From positions 882,501 to 946,500 of the forward strand of contig JADKJC010000002.1 of the NCBI GenBank assembly GCA_016722465.1: DNA of 64,000 nucleotides, read 5' to 3'. The notes beneath the pieces are model-generated. The model was given only the letters and a program-made list of their open reading frames with translations, was not told the origin of the DNA and made no database searches. Within the stretch, counting starts at the first letter, position 1. Every line of letters starts with the position of its first letter. Source of the DNA: Chitinophagaceae bacterium. Its GTDB lineage: Bacteria; Bacteroidota; Bacteroidia; Chitinophagales; Chitinophagaceae. The position numbers were made by a program, and so were the translations under genes. Positions 41,207-50,607 of the stretch are shown here, piece after piece.

Positions 41207-43050
41207 ATGTGTGGTATCGCCGGGTCAGTAAATTTTAAATTATCCTGCCAGCAGGTAAACAAGTATCTGCTTCACCGTGGTCCGGATGAACAGAATGGTT
41301 TTTCAGCTGACAATGTTGACTTCTATCACCTGCGTTTGTCTATTCTTGACATATCCGGCGGTAAACAACCCATGCATCTTGCCAACAGGTATACCATCAT
41401 TTTTAACGGGGAAATTTATAATCACAATGAAGTAAGAACACAACTCCATATTAAAGGAAATACATCTTCTGATACAGAAACATTATTGCTGCTGTATCAA
41501 CAATATGGCGCAGGTATGCTGAATTACCTGGATGGCATGTTTGTTTTTACTATTTATGACAGGGTTGAAAAAACGATCTTTATTGCCAGGGACAGGGCAG
41601 GAAAAAAGCCATTATACATTTATCGGGATGGCGAAAAAATAGTTTTTGCCAGCGAACTTAACTGCCTGAGAGGCCTGTTGCCGCTGGAGATAAACCAGGA
41701 TAATATCTACCATTATTTACGCTTCGGCTCTTTTTATAAACAGCTTACTCCGTATAAAAATGTGCAGGAACTGGGCGCCGGAACCTATGCGGTTATTAAC
41801 TGTAGCACCCTGGATTACAAAGAAACAAAATGGTGGGACATCAGCAAATTCTACAAGCTGCAACATAAAGACAAGCTTGAACAAAGCCTGGAAAAAACAG
41901 ATGCGTTCCTTCACCAGGGTATTAAAAGAAGGGTTGAGTCATCTGATCTTGAGGTAGGCAGTTTTTTAAGCGGGGGCATCGACAGCGGCCTTGTAACTGC
42001 CATTGCAAGTCAGTATAACAATAACCTGAAAACCTTTACTGTTTCTTTTGAAGGAGAATATGATGAAGCGCCACTTGCAAAACTGGTAGCAGATAAATAT
42101 CATACCCACCATACACAAATAAGCATTTCATTTAACCACCTGCAGCAGGATGTGGAGCAAATACTCTGCAATTACGGCGAACCATTCTTCGATAGTTCTG
42201 CCATACCAAGCTATTATGTAAGTAAGGAAGCCAGGAAGCACCTCACCGTTATTTTAAACGGCGATGGAGCTGATGAGCTGTTTGGCGGATACAGGCGATA
42301 TGTACCATTTGCCCGGTATGATTTTTTTAAATCAAACGCACTCATAAAAAACACTGCTGCGGCAGCAAAAAAATTCCTGCCTCCATCCGGCAATAAAAAA
42401 TCAACCTATAATTATTTATACAGGCTTGCGGCACTGGCATCAAAAAACAACCTGCACATTTATTTATCTGCCGGAGTAGACATTATGGAAGATTTTGAAA
42501 ACAATATCATTCATCCACCTGCAGGCTATCTTAAACAGATGCAGCATGACTTCAATGCCATTGCTGATACCAATCTGAGCGGTTTAAAAAAAATCATGCA
42601 GCTTGATTTTGACACCAATCTTTTTAGTGACCTGCTGGTAAAGATGGATATTGCCAATATGGCCAACTCTTTAGAGGGCCGCAGTCCCTTCCTTAGTAAA
42701 GAGTTGCTTGAATATACCCCCGGCATGAACGACCGGTTTAAAATAAAAGGCGGTACTACTAAATACCTCTTGCGTCAATTGGCAAAAAATACCTGCCTGA
42801 GCAACTCATTAATCAACCCAAAAGAGGATTTGAGATACCTTTGAAGAAATGGGTGGACAATGAACTCAGGGAGATCATATACGATTACCTGGGTGCCGAA
42901 AACTGCATCAGCAAACAGTTTGTGAAGCAAGAGTTTATTAAAGGATTGCTGAATAATACAACTACGATAGCTGCAGAAAAAAGAGCCAAAATACTCTGGA
43001 CCTTATTCAGCCTTGAGGTGTGGCACAAAAATGTTTACCTTAGTAAGTAA
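41207..43050 (+). pseudogene. asnB: Glutamine-hydrolysing asparagine synthetase AsnB with one frameshift
   Basis: Joined length about 614 residues. N-terminal glutaminase: Cys2 in MCGIAGSVNF, LLHRGPDEQNGF, IIFNGEIYNHNE. Synthetase: GSFLSGGIDSGLVTA (PP-loop), ILNGDGADELFGGYRRY, NSLEGRSPFLSKELLEY. Just before the end the frame is lost: one extra A in the A4 run at 42820-42823 gives PKRGFEIPLKKWVDNEL, the conserved closing motif, continuing to 43050. In polysaccharide loci such AsnB proteins often amidate sugar acids. The single homopolymer loss suggests a sequence error. Confidence 0.85.
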
Positions 43051-43162
43051 TTTTTTATCGCTTATGCATACTGAATCTGGCTTTTTTGAAAGAAGTTCAT
43101 TATTGCACAGGCAATAGTAAGATCAAAATCCTCCAGCCGGCCTGAAACTTTTTTTTTCAATT

Positions 43163-43171
43163 TTAAACAAA
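43163..43171 (+). promoter_or_regulatory. TTAAACAAA half-site before the CarH-like gene
   Basis: The same 9-mer occurs at 44297-44305 and as part of the inverted repeat before the sigma-factor gene, making it a candidate autoregulatory site. Confidence 0.35.
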
Positions 43172-43196
43172 CGCCGCAACTTGTTGTTTTTATTCC

Positions 43197-44093
43197 ATGC
43201 TAAACGAAGTATCAATGCATTCATTCACCATTAAAGACCTGGAAAATTTATCGGGAATAAAAGCACATACCATACGCATTTGGGAACAGCGTTACCAGTT
43301 TTTGAAACCTAACCGCACACAAACCAATATCCGTTTTTACAGCAGCGAAGAATTAAAAACGCTGCTTAATATTGCCCTGCTTAATAAATACGGTTACAAA
43401 ATATCTCACATCGATAAAATGTGTGAGGCCGAACTAAAGGAAAAAATCCTTTCCCTTTCGGGCCCCGAAGCTTTACAGGAACGGATTGTAAATGAACTTA
43501 TACAAAGTATGGTGGACCTGAACATGGATAAGCTGGAAGATACGCTTGACAGTTATATTATTTCCAAAGGCATTGAAAGGACTATTACGCAAATCATTTT
43601 TCCCTTTATGGAAAAGATAGGGATCCTCTGGCTTACCAATCACATTAATCCGGCACAGGAACACCTTGTGACTAATATTATAAGACAAAAGCTGATAGTT
43701 GGTATTGAAACAGTAAGTACCTCATTAAAGGCCAATAAATCTGTACTTATGTTTCTGCCCGAAGGAGAGTACCATGAGATAGGGTTACTGTTTGTGTGCT
43801 ACCTTATGAAAAGCAGGGGCGTTACCGTTATATATCTTGGCGCCAATGTGCCATTGAATGATGTGGAGTACGTAGTTAAATTAAAACAGCCGGATTATCT
43901 TTTCTCACATCTTACTTCCGTAGCACATAAATTTAATTTTGATAAGTTTATTACGATCGTTACAAAAAAATTTGCCAATACCCCAATGATCATATCTGGC
44001 CAGCTCGCCCAGTCTTACGAAAAGAAAATACTCCCTCCGGTAAAATTCAAAAAATCACTCTCGGAAGTGACAGAATTTATTGCAAGTCTTTAA
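43197..44093 (+). CDS. CarH/LitR-like MerR regulator with B12-binding domain
   Basis: 298 residues. MerR-type winged HTH (FTIKDLENLSGIKAHTIRIWEQRYQFLKP, residues 10-40), a four-helix cap with W and EH residues (LWLTNHINPAQEHLV), and a cobalamin-binding fold with the lower-ligand motif EGEYHEIGLLFVCY (ExHxxG) and VIYLGANVP. CarH-type repressors bind DNA in the dark with adenosylcobalamin and release it in light, inducing carotenoid genes. It directly precedes the ECF sigma factor and crt genes. A second Met at 43215 is an alternative start. Confidence 0.85.
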   Translation: MLNEVSMHSFTIKDLENLSGIKAHTIRIWEQRYQFLKPNRTQTNIRFYSSEELKTLLNIALLNKYGYKISHIDKMCEAELKEKILSLSGPEALQERIVNELIQSMVDLNMDKLEDTLDSYIISKGIERTITQIIFPFMEKIGILWLTNHINPAQEHLVTNIIRQKLIVGIETVSTSLKANKSVLMFLPEGEYHEIGLLFVCYLMKSRGVTVIYLGANVPLNDVEYVVKLKQPDYLFSHLTSVAHKFNFDKFITIVTKKFANTPMIISGQLAQSYEKKILPPVKFKKSLSEVTEFIASL

Positions 44094-44325
44094 GTGCCCT
44101 GCATTATTATCAATAATTAAAGGCTTTCCCACCCTTGTTAAATCGGTTTTTGTGGCAATTTCCACGCTGAAAAATCATTTTACCAACAAAACCGATAGCC
44201 CTTATGAGTTAAATCCACCAGCCATCACTAACATGAAAAATATCTGCACACATAATACATTGAAGCTGTATCGTTTAATATTTTATCCAAAATAATTAAA
44301 CAAATTATTTCATCTTCAAAATTTT

Positions 44326-44359
44326 TTTGTTTAGCTTTACTATTAATAAGTTAAACAAA
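44326..44359. promoter_or_regulatory. Inverted-repeat operator before the ECF sigma gene
   Basis: Arms TTTGTTTAGCTT and AAGTTAAACAAA match at 11 of 12 positions and end 5 bp before the ATG. Another TTAAACAAA half-site lies at 44297. It is a plausible CarH-like binding site. The rest of 44094-44364 has no gene. Confidence 0.5.
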
Positions 44360-44364
44360 AAGGT

Positions 44365-44865
44365 ATGTCAAACGGAGAATTCAATCAGCTTTTGCTAAAA
44401 AACACTGAGTTTTTGAAGCCCTTTGCCATTACCCTTACCAGGGACAATGAAACGGCTAAAGACCTGTTGCAGGAAACGATGTACAGGGCATTGGCCAATC
44501 AGGACAAATACAATGTTGGCACCAACATAAAAGCGTGGTTATATACCATCATGCGAAACATCTTCATCAATAACTACCGCCGCAAAGCAAAGCAGAATAC
44601 TATTTTTGATAATACCTCTAATGATTTTTTACTAAATCACAATCAAACTGCCATTGCCAATAAAGCGGAGACAACTTTAAGTTATAAAGATATCCAGGCT
44701 TCCATTCACAGCCTGCCTCATATTTTCCGCAACCCGTTCATGTTGTATTTTGAAGGCTACAAATATCATGAAATTGCTGAGATGCTTAAAGAACCGTTGG
44801 GTACGATTAAAAGCAGGATACACTTTGCAAGAAAATTATTAAAAGAACAGATTACCCGTTTTTAA
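44365..44865 (+). CDS. ECF RNA polymerase sigma factor
   Basis: 166 residues. Region 2: ITLTRDNETAKDLLQETMYRALAN...NIKAWLYTIMRNIFINNYRR. Region 4: HIFRNPFMLYFEGYKYHEIAEMLKEPLGTIKSRIHFARKLL (HTH). No anti-sigma gene is adjacent. It lies between the CarH-like gene and crtI on the same strand with an inverted repeat at its start, so a light-responsive CarH-to-sigma-to-crt cascade is likely (inference). Confidence 0.88.
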   Translation: MSNGEFNQLLLKNTEFLKPFAITLTRDNETAKDLLQETMYRALANQDKYNVGTNIKAWLYTIMRNIFINNYRRKAKQNTIFDNTSNDFLLNHNQTAIANKAETTLSYKDIQASIHSLPHIFRNPFMLYFEGYKYHEIAEMLKEPLGTIKSRIHFARKLLKEQITRF

Positions 44866-44920
44866 TTTATCCTCAGTTTATTAGCATTATATTTAGCATA
44901 CAACAACGTATTTTATTGTC

Positions 44921-46402
44921 ATGAAAAAAGCTGTAGTGATAGGGAGTGGTTTTGCAGGAATGTCCGCAGCATGCTTTATGGCAAAGGCCGGATGGGATGT
45001 AACCGTGGTGGAGAAAAACGAAATGCCCGGCGGAAGGGCAAGGCTGCACAAAGCAGACGGCTTCACTTTTGACATGGGACCAAGCTGGTACTGGATGCCC
45101 GATGTGTTTGAACATTTTTTTAATGCCTTTGGTAAAAAAGTTTCTGATTACTATGAATTGAAGAGATTGGATCCTTCGTATAGAATTTACTGGCCGGATG
45201 AAGTGATGGATATTCCAGCCGATTATACTGCCCTGAAAGGTCTTTTCGAAAAAATTGAATCCGGCAGCAGCACTCAATTAGATCAATTTATGAATGAGGC
45301 TGCCTACAAATATGAAGTAGGCGTAAATAAACTGGTTTACAAACCAGGGCAGTCATTTACTGAATTCGCAGACTGGGATCTCGTAAAAGGAGTGTTTAAA
45401 CTGGATGTGTTTACATCCATGAAAAAACACATCAGCAAATATTTTAAGCATCCAAAGCTTCAGCAGTTGCTGGAATTTCCGGTTCTTTTTCTGGGTGCAT
45501 TGGCTAAAGACACACCAGCATTGTACAGCCTGATGAATTATGCAGATATTAAGCTTGGTACCTGGTACCCGAAAGGCGGTATGTACAGCATTGTGCATGC
45601 TATGCATACTTTAGCAACAGAACTGGGCGTAACATTTCACTTTGACCATACAGTTACCAAAATAAACACTGCCGCCGGCCTTGCTAAAACCATATCTGCC
45701 AATACCGGTAATGACGAAGTATGCTTTAATGCGGATGTAATAATTGGTGGCGCAGACTATCATTTTATTGAAAGCATCCTGCTTACACAAAGTGACAGAT
45801 CTTATACAGAAACCTATTGGGATAACAGGGTAATGGCACCCAGTTGTCTCCTTTACTACATTGGGTTAAATAAAAAACTGTATGGCATTTTACACCATTC
45901 ACTATTTTTTGATACCAATTTTGATGTACATGGCAAAGAAATTTACAGCTCACCCCAATGGCCATCTGAACCTTTATTTTATGTAAGTGTTACGTCTGTA
46001 ACAGATGACACAGTTGCACCGGAAGGTTTCGAGAATTTGTTCTTCTTAATTCCTGTAGCAACAGGGCTTGAAGGAGATACGGAAGAACTGAGGGAAAAAT
46101 ATTTTGAAAAGATTCTGCAACGTTTTGAAAAGAGGATTGGCCAGCAGGTAAAGGATTCTATCGTTTACAAAAGGTCTTATTCAGTAAGTAATTTCATTGC
46201 TGACTACAATTCATTTAAGGGAAACGCTTACGGGCTGGCCAATACCCTGATGCAAACAGCAGTTTTAAAACCCGGCATCAGAAGCAAGAAGGTGAAGAAC
46301 CTGTTTTACACAGGTCAGTTAACGGTACCAGGGCCGGGTGTACCACCAAGCCTTATCAGTGGAGAAGTGGTGGCGGCGGAAGTGCTTAAACACTTTAGTT
46401 AA
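44921..46402 (+). CDS. crtI: Phytoene desaturase (lycopene-forming)
   Basis: 493-residue FAD enzyme. N-terminal dinucleotide motif VVIGSGFAGMSAACFMAKAGWDVTVVEKN, GGRARL, FDMGPSWYWMPD, a mid WYPKGGMYSIVHAMH block and the C-terminal NLFYTGQLTVPGPGVPPSLISGEVVA. It introduces four double bonds into phytoene. It is the first enzyme gene of the crt operon, 55 bp after the sigma-factor gene. Confidence 0.93.
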   Translation: MKKAVVIGSGFAGMSAACFMAKAGWDVTVVEKNEMPGGRARLHKADGFTFDMGPSWYWMPDVFEHFFNAFGKKVSDYYELKRLDPSYRIYWPDEVMDIPADYTALKGLFEKIESGSSTQLDQFMNEAAYKYEVGVNKLVYKPGQSFTEFADWDLVKGVFKLDVFTSMKKHISKYFKHPKLQQLLEFPVLFLGALAKDTPALYSLMNYADIKLGTWYPKGGMYSIVHAMHTLATELGVTFHFDHTVTKINTAAGLAKTISANTGNDEVCFNADVIIGGADYHFIESILLTQSDRSYTETYWDNRVMAPSCLLYYIGLNKKLYGILHHSLFFDTNFDVHGKEIYSSPQWPSEPLFYVSVTSVTDDTVAPEGFENLFFLIPVATGLEGDTEELREKYFEKILQRFEKRIGQQVKDSIVYKRSYSVSNFIADYNSFKGNAYGLANTLMQTAVLKPGIRSKKVKNLFYTGQLTVPGPGVPPSLISGEVVAAEVLKHFS

Positions 46403-46472
46403 ATCAGCGAGCTGTTGGTTTACCAGATGGAGATACTTTAGTCAACAATAAAAAACAAAATTAAGCAGTAAC

Positions 46473-47309
46473 ATGATAGATCTTTTTCATGAACTGAGCA
46501 TGCAATGCAGCAAAATCACTACAGAGAAGTACAGCACTTCTTTTTGCAGTGCTATCAAATTACTGCATGCCGACCTGAGGGCATCTGTATTTAATATTTA
46601 TGGATTTGTGCGTTTTGCTGATGAGATCGTGGATACCTTTCATGATCATGATAAAAAAACTCTGCTGGCTGAATTTAAAATTTCCACTTTCGATGCCATT
46701 GAAAGAGGTATCAGCCTCAACCCCATCCTGCACAGCTTTCAGTTGACGGTAAATCAATATAAAATTCCATACGAACTGATAGAGGCTTTTTTTCATTCCA
46801 TGGAAATGGACCTTACCAAAGCCACTTACACCAGCGATAAATACAAAGAATACATTTACGGCAGTGCAGAAGTGGTGGGCCTGATGTGCCTGTATATTTT
46901 TTGTGAAGGAGATAAAAACGCATACAGTAAATTAAAGCCGTACGCCCAGTCTTTAGGTGCTGCCTTTCAAAAAGTAAATTTTTTAAGAGATGTTAAAGCC
47001 GATTACCAGCAGCTCAGCCGTACTTATTTTCCCAATGTGGATTTTAATAATTTTACGCCCCTTATGAAACAGCAAATTGAAGCAGACATTTCAGCTGATT
47101 TTGTACATGCATATAAAGGCATACTGCAATTGCCTGTAAAAGCAAGGTTTGGTGTGTATGTTGCTTATAAATATTATTTATCCCTGTTTAAAAAGATAAA
47201 AAAGACAAGGCCTAAAAGCATACTGGAGCAACGCATCCGTATCCCCAATTACGGCAAAGCGTTGATACTGGCAAAAGCCAGCCTGAGAGCACAGTTGAAT
47301 ATTTTATAA
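46473..47309 (+). CDS. crtB: Phytoene synthase
   Basis: 278 residues. It condenses two geranylgeranyl diphosphates to phytoene. The two Mg-binding motifs are visible: GFVRFADEIVDTFHD (DELVD-type, about residue 45) and VNFLRDVKADYQQLSRTYFP (second Asp-rich motif). EVVGLMCLYIF and the arginine-rich C-terminus are family-typical. It lies 70 bp after crtI and 8 bp before idi. Confidence 0.94.
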   Translation: MIDLFHELSMQCSKITTEKYSTSFCSAIKLLHADLRASVFNIYGFVRFADEIVDTFHDHDKKTLLAEFKISTFDAIERGISLNPILHSFQLTVNQYKIPYELIEAFFHSMEMDLTKATYTSDKYKEYIYGSAEVVGLMCLYIFCEGDKNAYSKLKPYAQSLGAAFQKVNFLRDVKADYQQLSRTYFPNVDFNNFTPLMKQQIEADISADFVHAYKGILQLPVKARFGVYVAYKYYLSLFKKIKKTRPKSILEQRIRIPNYGKALILAKASLRAQLNIL

Positions 47310-47317
47310 ATTGCACA

Positions 47318-47833
47318 ATGGATGTTATTTTAGTAGACGAACAGGATAATCCTATCGGAACAATGGGAAAGATGGAAGTGCATGAAAAAGCCCTGCTTCA
47401 CCGTGCCTTCAGTATTTTTATCTTTAATGATAAAGGAGAATTGCTGTTGCAAAAAAGAGCCCCCGCCAAATATCATAGTGGCGGGCTGTGGACCAACACC
47501 TGTTGCAGTCATCCCAAACCGGGGGAAGACACCGCTACTGCTGCACACAAACGGCTGCAGGAAGAAATGGGCTTCAGTACGCCACTGAACAAGGCGTTCA
47601 CATTTTTGTACAAAGCGCCTTTTGAAAACGGGCTTACTGAACATGAATACGATCATGTTTTTACAGGCATTTTCAACGGGCTGATAAAACCAGATCCGGA
47701 TGAAGTAAGTGATTATTGTTACCTGTCGCTGGAAAAATTAAAAGCGAACATTCAGTCACGTCCTGATCATTTTACAGAATGGTTTAAAATTGCCTTGCCT
47801 GAACTGGAAGCTTACATGAAGGCCTGTGATTAA
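47318..47833 (+). CDS. idi: Isopentenyl-diphosphate isomerase, type 1
   Basis: 171-residue Nudix-fold enzyme interconverting IPP and DMAPP. Catalytic Cys in GGLWTNTCCSHPKPGE, Nudix-like AAHKRLQEEMGF, the acid residues in GLTEHEYDHVFTG and WFKIALP near the end. It begins 8 bp after crtB, so it is co-transcribed and balances precursors from Dxs/MEP for carotenoid synthesis. Confidence 0.94.
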   Translation: MDVILVDEQDNPIGTMGKMEVHEKALLHRAFSIFIFNDKGELLLQKRAPAKYHSGGLWTNTCCSHPKPGEDTATAAHKRLQEEMGFSTPLNKAFTFLYKAPFENGLTEHEYDHVFTGIFNGLIKPDPDEVSDYCYLSLEKLKANIQSRPDHFTEWFKIALPELEAYMKACD

Positions 47834-47881
47834 TCAACCCATTTTATTTTAGTCTACTTTCGTTGTTGTTACAAACTATAT

Positions 47882-49372
47882 ATGCATACAAAAAAAGCAA
47901 TTGTAATTGGAAGTGGTATTGGTGGTATGGCAACCGCTATCCGGCTTACAGTGCAGGGCTTTGCAGTAAACGTTTATGAGAAAAACAGTTACCCCGGGGG
48001 CAAATTAGCCGCTTTTGAAAAAGATGGCTACCAGTTTGACGCAGGCCCTTCCTTATTTACGCAGCCCCAAAACATAGAAGAGTTATTTACACTGGCCAAC
48101 GAGCCAATGGAAAAGTATTTTTCATACCAGCCGGTTGATATTGCCTGTAAATATTTTTATGAGGATGGCAAGATTGTACATGCCTATACAGATGCCGTAT
48201 TATTCAGCAAAGAACTGCAGGAACAATTGGGCGAAGCACCAGCAGCAGTAACAGACTATTTGAAACAGTCAGAAAAAATTTATGAGAATATCGGCACAGT
48301 TTTTTTAAATCATTCCTTACACAAAAGAAAAACCTGGTTTCATAAAAGAATCTTCAAAGCATTGTCAACTGTAAAACCAGGGCTGCTTTTTCAAACACTC
48401 AACAAACACAATCAACATCATTTCACTTCGCCTAAAACAGTACAACTCTTTAACCGCTTTGCCACTTACAATGGAAGTAATCCCTACAAGGCACCGGGTA
48501 TGCTCAGCCTTATTCCGCACCTTGAATTAAACCAGGGTACTTTTTATCCAAAAGGTGGCATGATCAGCATAACCAATGCAATGTATCAACTTGCAAAAGA
48601 CAAAGGCGTTACTTTTCATTTTGATTCACCCGTACAACGGATTATTCATCATGAAGGTACAGTAAGAGGCGTGGTGGTACATCATGAAAATATTGAAGCT
48701 GACATTGTAGTAAGCAATGGGGATGCCTATTTCACCTATAAAAATCTGTTGTGCAATGCAAAGAAAGCAGAGAAAATATTAAGGCAGGAAAGAAGCAGCA
48801 GCGCTGTAATCTTTTACTGGGGTATGAACAAAACCTATCCACAACTGCAACTGCACAATATTTTTTTCAGCAACGACTATAAAAAGGAATTTGAAAACAT
48901 TTTTGTCAATAAACAATTATTTTCTGATCCCACCATATACGTAAACATCACTTCAAAAATGGAAATGAGCCAGGCGCCGGAAGGAAAAGAAAACTGGTTT
49001 GTGATGGTGAATGCGCCTGCCAACACCGGACAGGACTGGCAATCAAACAAAGAGATATTACGGGGCATCGTAACAGAGAAGCTGAGCCGGGTATTGGGAG
49101 AAGACATTGCTGCAGAAATTACAACCGAACAAACCCTGGACCCTGTGATGATAGAATCACAAACATCCTCCTACATGGGTTCTTTATATGGAACCAGTTC
49201 TAACTCAAAACTGGCAGCCTTTTTACGGCACCCCAATTTCAGCAGTACGATTAAAGGCTTGTATTTTTGTGGAGGTAGTGTTCATCCCGGCGGTGGCATT
49301 CCTTTATGTTTAAAAAGCGCCAAAATTGTAAGTGAACTGGTTGCTGATGATACAAAAAAACGGAGGCATTGA
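47882..49372 (+). CDS. crtD: CrtI-family desaturase, CrtD-like (1-hydroxycarotenoid 3,4-desaturase)
   Basis: 496 residues, FAD fold AIVIGSGIGGMATAIRLTVQGFAVNVYEKN, GGKLAAFEKDGYQFDAGPSLFTQP, YPKGGMISITNAMYQ and the closing GLYFCGGSVHPGGGIPLCLKSAKIVSEL. The C-terminal HPGGGIP form and position beside cruF favour CrtD, which desaturates C3-C4 of 1-hydroxy carotenoids, over a second phytoene desaturase. It overlaps cruF by 4 bp. Confidence 0.82.
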   Translation: MHTKKAIVIGSGIGGMATAIRLTVQGFAVNVYEKNSYPGGKLAAFEKDGYQFDAGPSLFTQPQNIEELFTLANEPMEKYFSYQPVDIACKYFYEDGKIVHAYTDAVLFSKELQEQLGEAPAAVTDYLKQSEKIYENIGTVFLNHSLHKRKTWFHKRIFKALSTVKPGLLFQTLNKHNQHHFTSPKTVQLFNRFATYNGSNPYKAPGMLSLIPHLELNQGTFYPKGGMISITNAMYQLAKDKGVTFHFDSPVQRIIHHEGTVRGVVVHHENIEADIVVSNGDAYFTYKNLLCNAKKAEKILRQERSSSAVIFYWGMNKTYPQLQLHNIFFSNDYKKEFENIFVNKQLFSDPTIYVNITSKMEMSQAPEGKENWFVMVNAPANTGQDWQSNKEILRGIVTEKLSRVLGEDIAAEITTEQTLDPVMIESQTSSYMGSLYGTSSNSKLAAFLRHPNFSSTIKGLYFCGGSVHPGGGIPLCLKSAKIVSELVADDTKKRRH

Positions 49373-50066
49373 TCCTGAGCAAAAAATACACTAAATACCA
49401 GGTAGCGACTGCCATTGCAATATTATTCCATATAGTTGGATTGATGGGCATACTGGTTTTTAAAAGCGATCTTATCATCCGCTCCACCGCCATGAACCTG
49501 CTGTTAAGCTTTTCATTGATCATCTGGACACAGGAAAATAAAAACAAATTCTTCTGGCTGTTTACAATACTTGTATTTGCAATCGGCTTTGGCGCAGAAG
49601 TGATTGGGGTGAACACTGGATTGTTATTCGGCGACTATCATTATGGAAATGTGTTGGTACAAAATGGAACCAAGTACCGCTCGTGATCGGCGTTAACTGG
49701 TTCCTCGTAATTTTCTGCTGCGGCATTGCAATGACTTCATTACTGGAGAGGATCGTAAAACCTGTTACTGAAACTCCTGCCGAACCTGCGCCCGTACTAA
49801 AAGCAATTTCAGTAATTACAGATGGCGCTACATTAGCTGTCATCTTCGATTGGCTGATAGAACCCGTGGCGGTAAAACTGGGTTACTGGCAATGGCAAAG
49901 CAATGATATCCCTGTTTACAATTATATCTGCTGGTTTATCATCAGCCTTGTTCTCCTGGGTTTGTTCCGGCTACTGAAATTTGAAAAACGAAACAAATTC
50001 GCAGTAAATTTGTTACTCATCCAGGTGATGTTCTTTTTAATACTGAGAACATTTTTACAAAATTAA
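49369..50066 (+). pseudogene. cruF: CruF-like carotenoid 1,2-hydratase with one frameshift
   Basis: Membrane protein of the CruF/bisanhydrobacterioruberin-hydratase (DUF422) family, about 232 residues when joined. Starts at a TTG overlapping crtD by 4 bp. Reads through TENKNKFFWLF-type helices and GFGAEVIGVNTGLLFGDYHYGNVL, where one extra G at the GG of 49656-49657 restores GTKWNQVPLVIGVNWFLVIF and the remaining helices to the stop at 50066. It adds water to the psi end to give the 1'-hydroxyl. Single-base loss at a short G run suggests a sequence error. Confidence 0.82.
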
Positions 50067-50067
50067 C

Positions 50068-50568
50068 ATGAACACTGTTTTATTTATATTGATCGTATTA
50101 GCCACTTTCATCACAATGGAAGGAGTTACCTGGCTTACACACCGTTTTGTAATGCATGGTTTTTTGTGGTACCTGCATCAAGACCATCACCAAAAGGGCT
50201 CTGGCTTTTTCGAAAAGAACGATGCCTTCTTTCTCATTTTCGCCGTACCAAGCTGGCTCTGCATCATGCTGGGTTTACAACAGCAGGTGTACTGGGTGGC
50301 GGCCATTGGTTTTGGCATTGCCCTATATGGACTTGCGTATTTTATTGTACATGAAGTGATTATTCACCAGCGCTTTAAATGGTTTACCCGTAGCAACAAC
50401 ACCTATATACGTGCCATCCGCTGGGCACATAAAATGCACCACAAACATTTAGACAAAGAGGAAGGTGAAAGTTTTGGAATGCTGATAGTGGCAAAGAAGT
50501 ATTGGGATAAAGTGAGGGAGGATAAAAAAAGAAATAATATACCAAATGAGAAGTCTCAAAACAGCTAA
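50068..50568 (+). CDS. crtZ: Beta-carotene 3-hydroxylase
   Basis: 166-residue di-iron membrane hydroxylase adding 3-OH to beta rings. His-box motifs in order: THRFVMHGFLWYLHQDHHQ, FIVHEVIIHQRF, WAHKMHHKHLDKE. Four membrane helices. It starts two bases after the cruF stop, closing the crt operon. Confidence 0.93.
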   Translation: MNTVLFILIVLATFITMEGVTWLTHRFVMHGFLWYLHQDHHQKGSGFFEKNDAFFLIFAVPSWLCIMLGLQQQVYWVAAIGFGIALYGLAYFIVHEVIIHQRFKWFTRSNNTYIRAIRWAHKMHHKHLDKEEGESFGMLIVAKKYWDKVREDKKRNNIPNEKSQNS

Positions 50569-50607
50569 ATTTCATTTGCGTATCTGCACCTTTACTGTCA
50601 AAAATAT

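Noticed and set aside
44080..44295. 71-codon frame between carH-like and sigma genes
   Set aside because: No family resemblance, overlaps the carH stop; codon content looks non-coding.
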